Made by a program: the position numbers and the translations under genes | Part shown: one piece after another, positions 28,350-36,397 of the stretch | Layout: each line of letters opens with the position of its first letter | Numbering within the stretch: position 1 is the first letter of the stretch | The notes under the pieces: model-generated | Seen by the model: only the letters and a program-made list of their open reading frames with translations | Told to the model about the DNA's origin: nothing | The model's database searches: none | Source: Pontibacter pudoricolor | GTDB taxonomy: Bacteria > Bacteroidota > Bacteroidia > Cytophagales > Hymenobacteraceae | Reading direction: 5' to 3' | Length of the DNA stretch: 64,000 bases | Assembly: GCF_010092985.1 (NCBI RefSeq) | Contig: NZ_CP048106.1 | Location: 1,302,001-1,366,000, forward strand

Positions 28350-30224
28350 TTATTCATTGCTGATATGTACTAGCTCCACTTCTTTAGAGCGTAAGTTTTT
28401 GATAGCCGTGTCGTTGATATTGACTGTTTTGCGTGGGTTTATCATGTTATACATATTATAGGCAAACACCAGATGCGATACCCACATCAGCGAGCCTCCA
28501 ATGGCACGCCACAACCAGTAAGGCGCCATCATGGTCACACTCTCTATAAATGGCAACCCTTCTATCCACATCAACCCGCGCATGGTGCCGCCCCACATTA
28601 GCGGAACAGTATAAAACATCATCCCGATAAAGGCCATCCAGAAGTGTATGCCTACCGTAACCTGCGGTGGCTCCTGACGTGTAAGCCGCGGAACTATAGC
28701 ATAGATCCCACCCCACAAAAAGAAGGCGATGATGCCGTACATAGTCAGATGCGAGTGCGCTACTGTAAAGTCTGTGAAGTGCCAGATCAGGTTGGTACTA
28801 CGAAAGGCCTCTGCTGTACCCTGCAAGGACCCCGTAAAATAGAAGATGATACCTACGATAAAGAACGGCAGAGTATAACTGCCCGCCACTTTATGCCAGA
28901 CGCCCCGAAAGGTCATCACAAAGTTGGTGGTGCCTGACACGACCGGGATGATCATACCGGCACTTCCCACGATCGCGACTGTTTGCAGCGACCAGGGTAT
29001 AGCGCTGAATACAAAATGGTGTGTTCCGATGAGCGTATAAAAGAATATCTGCGACCAGAAAGCGAGTATCCCTAAACTATAGGAATAAATAGGCTTGTTG
29101 AGCTGCTGTGGCAAATAATAATAAACCAACCCGAGTGTAAAGAGCATAAACCACATGCCCACTCCCTGGTGCATGTAGTAACCCTGGATAATGGTTTCGC
29201 CGAGACCGTTCTGGAAATTAGGCACATAGGCAACTATAGATATCACGATAGCAAACATTACTGCTGCCACAATGTACCAGTTCGATACATAGATCTCTGT
29301 CGTTTTGCGGTTAGCTACTGTTTTCAGGTAATTGATAAGCGTGATGACAAGGCCGATGCCGAACAGCAACTGAATGGGCCAGATGTATTCTCGATACTCG
29401 CCGCCGCCATTATTGATACCCGCCATCAGCGCAATGGTACCCAGCACAACCGATGCATTGATAAGAATCAGCGTCCACCAGCCGGCTTTTAAACTATGGA
29501 TCTGGATGTTACTGACCCTCGGCACGACGTAATAGCCCAGCCCAAGCATAGCCAGCGACGACCAGCCCCAGAACACCGCGTTGGTATGCACCGGGCGCAA
29601 CCTTCCAAAGCTCAGCCAACTGACCTGATCCACATCTGGCGCAACAAACTTAATGCCCACATACTCCCCTACCGAAGTACCGAAGACCAACCAGAATGTA
29701 GCAGTGCCTAAAAACCAAAGGATGAGCCTTGAGAGTGCCGGGTCAATACCAGGTCGTACAATGGCTTTGCGCTTGGCTTCTATAAAGCGGATGTTGGCCT
29801 GTTCGTTTATACTGCTTAGCAGCCCTCTGGAATCTGCGGGGGAAAACGGACCGGCAAGTTCTTTGTTATTCAAGTGATAATCCTGGTGTTTCCTGTCATT
29901 TTGAAGGGCTTCCAGCTGGTCCACGTTCAGTGTTTTGAGATAGGCAGCGAAGCGAACGGCTTCTTCGGTGTCTTTTCTTTTCTGTATGTTCTTAAACAGG
30001 GCGTTGGCTTTTACCACGAGCAGGAAAAGGGCGGCTACAACCGGGATGAGCAGCAGGGTAATGGTAATGATGATGCCCGGCAAAGTGAATAAGTCGTCAC
30101 CGGCGTCGTTCCCCGTTTGAGCGAATGCAGAAGTCGTTAAGAATTGAAGGAAAGTGAGCAGTAAAGGAAAAAGGAACTTAAAAAAATTTCGGGGGACTTT
30201 ACTGTCATTTTTTTGTTTGGTCAT
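28350..30224 (-). CDS. cbb3-like heme-copper oxidase catalytic subunit with N-terminal extension
   Basis: The 624-residue protein has an unusual leader: a signal-like helix, a second helix (about 48-72) and a soluble stretch to about 165. The roughly 12-helix catalytic core then follows. Metal ligands can be traced: RPVHTNAVFWGW (low-spin heme), YYMHQGVGMWF (first Cu_B His), YTLIGTHHF (Cu_B His pair) and DFTVAHSHLTMYG (heme pair). PIYSYSLGIL keeps the cbb3 tyrosine region. The core glutamates of cNOR around the first Cu_B His (HLWVEG) are absent, favouring oxygen reduction; a NO-linked role is suggested only by neighbours. It is the first gene of the cluster. Confidence 0.85.
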   Translation of the reverse strand: MTKQKNDSKVPRNFFKFLFPLLLTFLQFLTTSAFAQTGNDAGDDLFTLPGIIITITLLLIPVVAALFLLVVKANALFKNIQKRKDTEEAVRFAAYLKTLNVDQLEALQNDRKHQDYHLNNKELAGPFSPADSRGLLSSINEQANIRFIEAKRKAIVRPGIDPALSRLILWFLGTATFWLVFGTSVGEYVGIKFVAPDVDQVSWLSFGRLRPVHTNAVFWGWSSLAMLGLGYYVVPRVSNIQIHSLKAGWWTLILINASVVLGTIALMAGINNGGGEYREYIWPIQLLFGIGLVITLINYLKTVANRKTTEIYVSNWYIVAAVMFAIVISIVAYVPNFQNGLGETIIQGYYMHQGVGMWFMLFTLGLVYYYLPQQLNKPIYSYSLGILAFWSQIFFYTLIGTHHFVFSAIPWSLQTVAIVGSAGMIIPVVSGTTNFVMTFRGVWHKVAGSYTLPFFIVGIIFYFTGSLQGTAEAFRSTNLIWHFTDFTVAHSHLTMYGIIAFFLWGGIYAIVPRLTRQEPPQVTVGIHFWMAFIGMMFYTVPLMWGGTMRGLMWIEGLPFIESVTMMAPYWLWRAIGGSLMWVSHLVFAYNMYNMINPRKTVNINDTAIKNLRSKEVELVHISNE

Positions 30225-30252
30225 GTCAGCAGGTTTTTAAGTTGCACGTGCC

Positions 30253-30284
30253 CAAATGTACGTACTAAATTTTATAAAGGACAA
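30253..30284 (-). promoter_or_regulatory. Promoter of the oxidase cluster
   Basis: On the minus strand TTG (30282-30284) and TACATTTG (30253-30260) are 21 bases apart, fitting the -33/-7 consensus. They lie about 30 bases upstream of the oxidase start. Confidence 0.6.
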
Positions 30285-30305
30285 GTTTGTCCTTTATAAA
30301 ATTTA
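30266..30305. promoter_or_regulatory. 40-base palindrome, candidate operator
   Basis: Two perfect 19-base arms (the left one ends TATAAAGGACAA, the right one starts TTGTCCTTTATA) are separated by GT. The palindrome spans the -33 element of the oxidase promoter, so a bound dimer would block RNA polymerase. The cluster-encoded Rrf2 regulator is the obvious candidate ligand; this is inference. Confidence 0.65.
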
Positions 30306-30656
30306 TAATGAATAACCACGTACCCATATCTAAATTGGTTTTTCTTTAAGCTCGAATTTTAAATGCATGGGGGTATTGCAGAAGAATGTAACCATTCGGG
30401 TATGCTGTCATCTAATGCACAGTGATAAATTAAAATGTAGGTAAACATGGCCCGGAAAGTAACTATAGCCAGCACACGGCAGCATTTAGAAGCAACTGCC
30501 TTGGGCAGTTACAACTCCATATTCATGCCCGCTGCAGCAGGAACTCACCTGCCCTTCTCCCTCGCCCGGGAATGGCCGGCCTTCCGCAGACTCATTTATC
30601 ACAAGCTATACTTCTACCGGCACTCATTTGCAACACTTAAATAACCCTCTATACTT
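30306..30656. other. Intergenic region, nothing firmly recognised
   Basis: About 350 bases between divergent genes. A 65-codon open frame (30447-30644) has no recognisable product. Promoters for the gene at 30657 are expected here. Confidence 0.4.
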
Positions 30657-31823
30657 ATGAAAAAACTCTTTTATTTACTCTGCATCAGCTTATTTTCAGC
30701 TGCCTGTACTGTTCAGGAACCATCTGTTCCAGTCAGCGTCCTCACCAAGGAAATGCCTGTAGTGCCTGTGCCGGATGCTGTAGCGGCAAAAGTACCACCA
30801 GGTTATAAGGCCGAAGTATTTATGCAGGACCTGAACTGGCCAACCAGCGTTGATTTTGACGAAAGCGGAAATGTATATGTTGCGGAAGCCGGCTATGTGT
30901 ACGGCGACCCCTTTGCCCCGGCAAGGATATTTCGTATTTCGCCGGACGGGCAACTGAACCTGTTTGCTGATGGCTTCCTGGGACCAATTACCGATATTTT
31001 ATGGCACCAGGGTACCTTATATGTTTCGCACAGGGGCAAGATCTCTTCTGTAAGCAGCAACGGCGCTGTCAAAGACCTGGTAACCGGGCTGCCCAGTTAT
31101 GGCGACCATTTCAATAACCAGATGACTGTGGGGCCTGATGGTAAGCTATATTTCGGGCAGGGCGTGGCAACCAACTCCGGTGTGGTCGGACTCGACAATG
31201 CGTATCCTTATATCTGGCTCCTTCTATGGCCCAATGAACATGACATCCCGGCTAAAGACATAAAGCTAACCCGTGAAAGCTTCCTGACGCCACAGCCCAG
31301 CAATGTACTGGCCCGCCAGGGAAATCTGCTGACACTGGGAAGCAATGTGACCTATGCCGTTACCAGTATTTTTAACCGCAACCGGGAAACATCGCTGCTG
31401 GTACGTACACGTGGTTTTCAGCTGTTCGGGGAGCACACCCGCACAATTAAAGGCCAGATGAGAGCAAGTGGCACTATTCTCAGAATGAACACCGATGGCT
31501 CAGGCCTGGAAGTGTACGCCTGGGGACTGCGTAACCCGTTTGGTGTGATGTGGGGACCTGACGGACAACTATACGTGACCGACAATGGCTACGATGAAAG
31601 GGGAAGCCGGCCAATTGCAAACGCCAAAGACAACATTTACCAGATCAAACAGGATGGCTGGTATGGCTACTCGGACTATTCCAGTAGCCTTCCGGTAACA
31701 GATCCGCAATTCCGCTCCGAGCGTGGCCCGAAGCTCAAGTTCCTGATGGCCGAACATCCCGAAGTTAAAAAAAAATAGCTCACGCGCCCTGAAAATGCAG
31801 CTTCCACGAAATTCGATTTCAGC
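30657..31823 (+). pseudogene. Lipoprotein PQQ-type sugar dehydrogenase-like, truncated
   Basis: The product starts with a lipoprotein signal (ISLFSAACTV) and then a glucose/sorbosone dehydrogenase-like beta-propeller: NWPTSVDFDESGNVYVAE, MTVGPDGKLYFGQG, WGLRNPFGVMWGPDGQLY. A TAG at 31776-31778 ends the readable part after HPEVKKK. The same frame then continues LTRPENAASTKFDFST, the expected next piece of the family. The family's C-terminal part is missing, because the sequence switches directly into a heme-NO-binding domain near 31823. The gene is therefore both interrupted and fused. Confidence 0.75.
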
Positions 31824-32303
31824 ACCCATGATCATAGCACTTGGGTAAAACTATTGGAAGAAGCTGGCGTAGAGCATACACCTTATCAAATGCATGAGAT
31901 GTATCCCACACACGAAATTTTTACCATTGTTAACAGGCTGGCTCAATTAACCGATCAATCTGATTTTACATTACAGGTGCAATACGGGGAGTTCATCGTG
32001 CCTGACCTGATGCTGGTCTATGGCAAATACATCCAGCCAGAGTGACGTACTTACGATATGCTTTTGAACTCGGAAGAAGCCATGCGTGGTGCTGTAAGAA
32101 AGAAGACAACAGGACCAATCCTCCTAAACTACTTGTTACCAAGAAAGGTGAAAAAACAGTTGATCATTGATTACTATTCTAAACGTAGAATGGCTGGTGT
32201 TGCGTTGGGTATAGTGAAAGGGATTGCTAGGTATTTTGATGAAAGCGATTCTGTGGACATCATGCAGCTTACACCTATGGATGCCGAACGAGTGCAGATA
32301 TAA
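31824..32303 (+). pseudogene. Heme NO-binding (HNOB/H-NOX-like) domain remnant
   Basis: In the same frame as the preceding dehydrogenase fragment, the sequence reads DHSTWVKLLEEAGVEHTPYQ, followed by MYPTHEIFTIVNRLAQLT and YGEFIVPDLMLVYGKYIQPE. This matches Bacteroidota heme NO-binding proteins but lacks their N-terminal helix. A TGA at 32043-32045 replaces the expected Trp of PEWRTYDML. After it the frame continues to IIDYYSKRRMAGVALGIVKG. The PPKLLVTKKGEK segment is only readable in another frame, suggesting further indels. It is a decayed NO/O2 sensor fragment. Confidence 0.7.
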
Positions 32304-32399
32304 GTTGAATTTTTGGCTTAAAATGGTTTTAAAGCAGCTTTAAGCATAGCTTCGCAAACGAAAAACTTTAAGCTTTACCTATACACTTGATGCAATCAG

Positions 32400-32840
32400 T
32401 TAGCCATACATCTCGTTTTGTTCTGTGCTGTTCTGATCTTCTTGTAACAGCCATGCTTTGGCATCTTCGTAATTTTTGAATTCACTAAAGAGAAAAGGGA
32501 GACCGCTGATGTCTAATTTTTCTTTCATCGAATCAGAACTCATTTGGCTGAACACATCTTCCGATTGAACTCGTGCCATCTTCTCGATACCAGTAGCAAC
32601 AGGCATGAACCTTGGAAACCATTCATTGGCTGCCCACTCCTGATCATCCATCCGCACTACGCGAGCCAGACGATAGTCGCCCATCCAAAACTTGACCTCA
32701 TACTTTCTGGCTGCTTCTAAATAATGCTCAAGACCATCCCTATACCCGTTGCTTGAAGCAAAGCCCAACCAGCATGTTTCTACCATCTTAAGTTCTGGAT
32801 AGTAATAGATCTCTACAAATTCAGTTTTATAAAAAAGCAT
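32400..32840 (-). CDS. Hypothetical STAS/SpoIIAA-like protein
   Basis: The 146-residue protein alternates strands and helices (FVEIYYYPELKMVETCWLG, VKFWMGDYRLARVV, FKNYEDAKAWL), the layout of STAS/SpoIIAA-like proteins common in Bacteroidota. It shares length and pattern with the gene at 23239 but not obvious identity. Function unknown; it is an isolated gene in a decayed region. Confidence 0.6.
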   Translation of the reverse strand: MLFYKTEFVEIYYYPELKMVETCWLGFASSNGYRDGLEHYLEAARKYEVKFWMGDYRLARVVRMDDQEWAANEWFPRFMPVATGIEKMARVQSEDVFSQMSSDSMKEKLDISGLPFLFSEFKNYEDAKAWLLQEDQNSTEQNEMYG

Positions 32841-33027
32841 AAAGTAGTCTTTAAAATTGCACTAATTTGCTTCAGTTGTAACGGCAAAAGAGTAGTACAA
32901 GGTTTGCGAAATATTGATTTACTTCTTTTAATTTCAGGTACTTCCGCTAAAATAGTACACCAAGCGTTACAAATGCTAAGAAACTTTAAAAAAAGTAAAC
33001 ATCTTATTTATAAAATATTAAATATAC

Positions 33028-33335
33028 CTCCCGATATGAAAATTGTGGGCAGCCCTAAAAGGGGACAGCATTACCAGCAGCTTGCGCGCTTCTACTTGCT
33101 TTTGAACACTACAAATACAAAGTGCTTGCTGTATAAGCAGATCTTCTTTTAGGGCTTCCGGCTGCCTTGCTTTAATTTGCTGGTAATACGCCTGTCTGCT
33201 GTAACCAAACAATAAACAAAGCACTCTAACTACCGTACTTTGCTCGACTCTTGAGGATTGCCTGGTAGCAGAGTTTGTTAGGATGGGGCTCCCAAGCTCC
33301 TTTTCAGCTATAAGGATCGCCTCCTGCTGTGCCTG
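33028..33335 (-). mobile_element. IS3-family transposase relic
   Basis: The minus strand reads QEAILIAEKELGSPIL (end of orfA) joined in one frame to VVRVLCLLFGYSRQAYYQQI, then KARQPEALKEDLLIQQAL (start of orfB), clearly related to the IS at 21592. Both ends are missing and the rve domain is absent. It abuts a truncated GAF gene, probably the casualty of insertion. Confidence 0.8.
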
Positions 33336-33338
33336 TTT

Positions 33339-33740
33339 GATAGCCCTTATCACCTTAGTTAATAATGACAGGATTTGGTCCAAGTCGCAGATTGGACTCG
33401 ACGGCGTGACGCAAATTAACAGAGTTGCAGGCCTTTGCGCTTCAGCTATTTTTCAAACGATGTTTACTTGGTAGAAAACGCAATTGAAGATCCGCGCACT
33501 CTTGCCAATCCGCTTGTATGTGGTGAATTTGGTTTGCGTTTTTATGCCGCAGCTCCCCTATGCATACAAGATGGATATAACTTAGGTACTTTGTGCATCA
33601 TCGACAAAAACCAACGCTACATCAATAGAGAGCAAGCTGAAATGCTGCATGTGCTCGCTGGCGTTGTAATGGATGAAATGGAACTACGGTTAGCTGCACG
33701 CAAAGCAAGCAGCGAATTGCGGAACTGGATGAAGAACTAA
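33339..33740 (+). pseudogene. GAF-domain protein, 5'-truncated and frameshifted
   Basis: The plus strand reads ALITLVNNDRIWSKSQIGLD then VAGLCASAIF, the middle of a GAF domain. It then shifts frame at a T-run near 33450 and continues SNDVYLVENAIEDPRTLANP, LRFYAAAPLCIQDGYNLGTL. One more T would restore the frame. The N-terminus is lost at the IS relic junction and the protein ends after a short helix (ELRNWMKN), so any output domain is missing. GAF domains with this GLCASAI pattern usually precede histidine kinases. Confidence 0.75.
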
Positions 33741-33923
33741 AAACACTCAGAAGCACTTAATTTATCTAACCCAGTTACTCGTTTCGTCAAAAAGCAGAAA
33801 GGCTGAATGTTGAAGCAGATAAACATATCATTCCGTAGAATGGCGAAGTTATAACATTATAAATCTGAAAAGTTGATCAGTACTTCAGAAACTTCTTAAA
33901 AGCAGCAAAATCCTGGTGGAAAT

Positions 33924-33952
33924 GGTCCGATAATTCTATCCAGTGGTCTACC
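33924..33952 (+). repeat. Pre-terminator repeat box, copy 2
   Basis: Core GATAATTCTATCCAGTGGTC lies 184 bases after the GAF pseudogene stop, immediately before a terminator. Confidence 0.7.
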
Positions 33953-33957
33953 ATATT

Positions 33958-33994
33958 AAAAAAGCCGCTCCGCATAAAATGGAGCTGCTTTTTT
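33958..33994 (+). terminator. Rho-independent terminator
   Basis: AAAAAAGCCGCTCC pairs with GGAGCTGCTTTTTT with one mismatch, followed directly by GG. Confidence 0.8.
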
Positions 33995-34594
33995 GGTTCG
34001 ATAAATTTCACCTTCAGTACGGCCATACGTATTCTAGCCTCTTCATTTTTAGTAAAACATTCTAATTAGTGGCCTTTTCACTCTAATAGCAGCATTACTT
34101 TATAAGCTGCTAGAAAGTTAAATGTAGTGCTTACGTATTACTAAAATTCTACCCTATAATGCGTTCTAAACATTCATGTATTCGTCGTCAGGATTTTTCT
34201 ATAGTTTCTGATTCTCTAGTTTTAAATGTTGTTGCTTTGTCTATATTATCAGTCATAATTTCCTATTTGGGATAATAGGCATTGGTGAGATGATATATAC
34301 TTTTGACTGGAATTTACCTAACTCTTTTCTTATTCCACGGTTGCAAATAAACAGCCATTATTTGCACAAAAGGCTCCCGCCTATGCTCCGCCTAAAATAG
34401 CTTTTCAGTAGCATAGTTCTTACTTCGACTGCCTTTAAAAGCGTGTATTGCAACTTATTAACCATTACTCCATTCCTAAAAAATGAAAGATTTAAATATT
34501 TCCTTCAGTTTCGGCTATTTTCACCTAAATTAGGGGATTAGAGAGAAAGCTAAGAATTTAAAGTCCGTTGTAAATTATCTTTACAACTCCCCGT
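33995..34594. other. Intergenic region of 600 bases, nothing recognised
   Basis: A/T-rich sequence without open frames or hairpins that I can support. A TATCTTTA box at 34576-34583 could be the promoter of the kinase gene starting at 34595. Confidence 0.4.
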
Positions 34595-35809
34595 ATGATT
34601 GATAGTAATGACAAGTTATTTAAAGATTTAGAAGCCGTAAGGCAGATTCCGATTGTTCCGACCATGCTTGAGGTTATCTGCCAAATAACAGGTATGGGGT
34701 TTGCAGCCATTGCACGGGTAACACATGATAGATGGCTGGCATGCAGTGTCCGGGACGAAGTGGAGTTCGGTTTAAAAGAGGGTGGTGAGCTTAAAATAGA
34801 AACAACCCTTTGCAACGAGATAAGAGATAGCCGAAAAGCTATTGTTATTGATAACGTTGAAGAAGACCCATTGTATAAACACCACCATACGCCCCAAATG
34901 TATGGCCTTCAGAGTTATATTTCAATTCCGATAATCCTGAAAGACGGAACGTTTTTCGGCACCTTGTGCGCCATTGATTCCAAACCTGCTAAGGTCAACA
35001 ATGCAAAGGTCATCAATACATTTAACCTTTTTGCTGAGTTACTGTCTTTCCACCTGCAGAGCCTTAATTTGTTAGAGCGCAGCTATACTACAAATGTTGA
35101 GCTGAATCAACAAAATAAGCTGCTGACCAGCGCCAACTTCGATCTTGACAATTTTGTTTACACAGCGTCTCACGATTTGAAATCGCCCGTCGCCAACATA
35201 GAAGGTTTACTTGAAATCCTTAGTGAATCAGTTGAACAAGAAACAATTGACAAAGAAGAAATCAAGCAAGTAACACAGCTAATGAAGTCTTCTCTGAAGC
35301 GTTTTACTACTACCATCAACGATCTGACGACAATTGTAAGTACTGATCAGAACAGAGATGACCATGTATATGAAGAGATAGATTTTTGCGAACTGGTAGA
35401 AAGCGTAAAGCAGGACCTATATGCCCAGATAGATGAATCTGGTGCTCACATAAAAGTAGTTTGCGGTGAGAGTATTTCGCTGAATTTTTCAAAAAAGAAT
35501 TTCAAGAGCATACTGTACAACCTGATTAACAACGCCATCAAATACAGGTCACCTGAAAGAACTCCGGATGTATTGGTGATGCTGGAAAAGAGTGATGACA
35601 GCATGCTGCTCACTGTTTCTGATAACGGAATAGGGATTCCTGCTGACAAACAGGATAAAATTTTCACAATGTTTAAGCGCTTTCATGACCATGTGGAAGG
35701 AAGTGGCATTGGCCTTTACATTGTAAAGAGATTAGTTGATAATGCAGCAGGCAAAGTAGAAGTGAGCAGCAAAGTAAATGTAGGAACAACTATCAGGATT
35801 ACATTATAA
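34595..35809 (+). CDS. GAF-domain sensor histidine kinase
   Basis: The 404-residue cytoplasmic kinase has no membrane segment. The GAF domain (about 20-165) contains CNEIRDSRKAIVIDNVEEDP and YISIPIILKDGTFFGTLCAI. HisKA has phosphoacceptor His in YTASHDLKSPVANIEGLL. The HATPase_c domain has N box LINNAIKY, G1 SDNGIGIP, F box FTMFKRFHD and G2 GSGIGLYIVKR. It resembles the phytochrome-like single-GAF kinases of Bacteroidota; no bilin-binding Cys is obvious. No response regulator is adjacent, so the partner is unknown. Confidence 0.9.
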   Translation: MIDSNDKLFKDLEAVRQIPIVPTMLEVICQITGMGFAAIARVTHDRWLACSVRDEVEFGLKEGGELKIETTLCNEIRDSRKAIVIDNVEEDPLYKHHHTPQMYGLQSYISIPIILKDGTFFGTLCAIDSKPAKVNNAKVINTFNLFAELLSFHLQSLNLLERSYTTNVELNQQNKLLTSANFDLDNFVYTASHDLKSPVANIEGLLEILSESVEQETIDKEEIKQVTQLMKSSLKRFTTTINDLTTIVSTDQNRDDHVYEEIDFCELVESVKQDLYAQIDESGAHIKVVCGESISLNFSKKNFKSILYNLINNAIKYRSPERTPDVLVMLEKSDDSMLLTVSDNGIGIPADKQDKIFTMFKRFHDHVEGSGIGLYIVKRLVDNAAGKVEVSSKVNVGTTIRITL

Positions 35810-35835
35810 GAACCCGTCATCACACGCTACTACTG

Positions 35836-35925
35836 GTAGCTATCTTCGAAGCTCACCTACGGCTAAGTACCGAAGTCTCAATATTTCGTAACTAGGTACC
35901 ACCGCATCTCCTGGAAGATAGTTAC
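35836..35925. repeat. Imperfect long-loop inverted repeat
   Basis: GTAGCTATCTTC (35836-35847) and GAAGATAGTTAC (35914-35925) pair with one mismatch around a 66-base segment that contains GGTACC. It could be a structured RNA or the ends of a vanished element. Confidence 0.35.
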
Positions 35926-35986
35926 TCATTCTGCTTAGTTTCTGCCTTTAAATACAAATCCAAAGCACTTAAATCCAGGTGGATAA

Positions 35987-36014
35987 GGTTCGATAATTCC
36001 ATCCTTTGGTCTAC
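35987..36014 (+). repeat. Pre-terminator repeat box, copy 3
   Basis: Core GATAATTCCATCCTTTGGTC is identical over 28 bases to the copy at 47761. It is 178 bases after the kinase stop. No obvious terminator follows here. Confidence 0.75.
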
Positions 36015-36083
36015 TTATCGAACTATCAAGGTAAGCAGTTATTATTACTCCCCAAAATCTATAATATATTTCGATATTTTCTT

Positions 36084-36356
36084 CTAAAAAGGCATATCCC
36101 CCTTCTCGTTATTGCTGATGCACTTTAACTGTGAGGTATTAAAGGTATCGCCCTGTGACACATCACCTGTCTCAATGCATTTTATAGACCGGCCGGCTCT
36201 TTGGGCAGAAGTACCGTATTTGAAGGAGTCCGGCGCCACTCTTCCGGCAGCTTGCTTTAGAAGAAGGTCATCACCGATGGCACTTGCTGCATTAAGAGCC
36301 TCTTCCAGGTTGCAGAGTTCCATAAAGCCTGTTGTTTTTGGGGTATGATACGCCAA
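36084..36356 (-). pseudogene. C-terminal fragment of a YpfJ-type zinc metallopeptidase
   Basis: Residues 17-75 read NLEEALNAASAIGDD then KYGTSAQRAGR and TGDVSQGDTFN, the conserved C-terminal end of neutral zinc metallopeptidases of the YpfJ family. The catalytic HExxH portion is absent and no continuation is seen upstream, so this is a gene fragment. Confidence 0.65.
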
Positions 36357-36397
36357 CTCATTACTATAGAAATCAGCCTGTAGCTTTATAGTTAGGA

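Noticed and set aside
28350..30224. Possibility that the oxidase subunit is a nitric oxide reductase (NorB)
   Set aside because: The Cu_B region has MHQGVG rather than the NorB glutamate motif and keeps the cbb3 tyrosine region; NO reduction cannot be excluded but is not supported by residues.
30447..30644. 65-codon open frame before the PQQ dehydrogenase-like gene
   Set aside because: No recognisable product, unusual composition and no evidence of a start region; left as intergenic.
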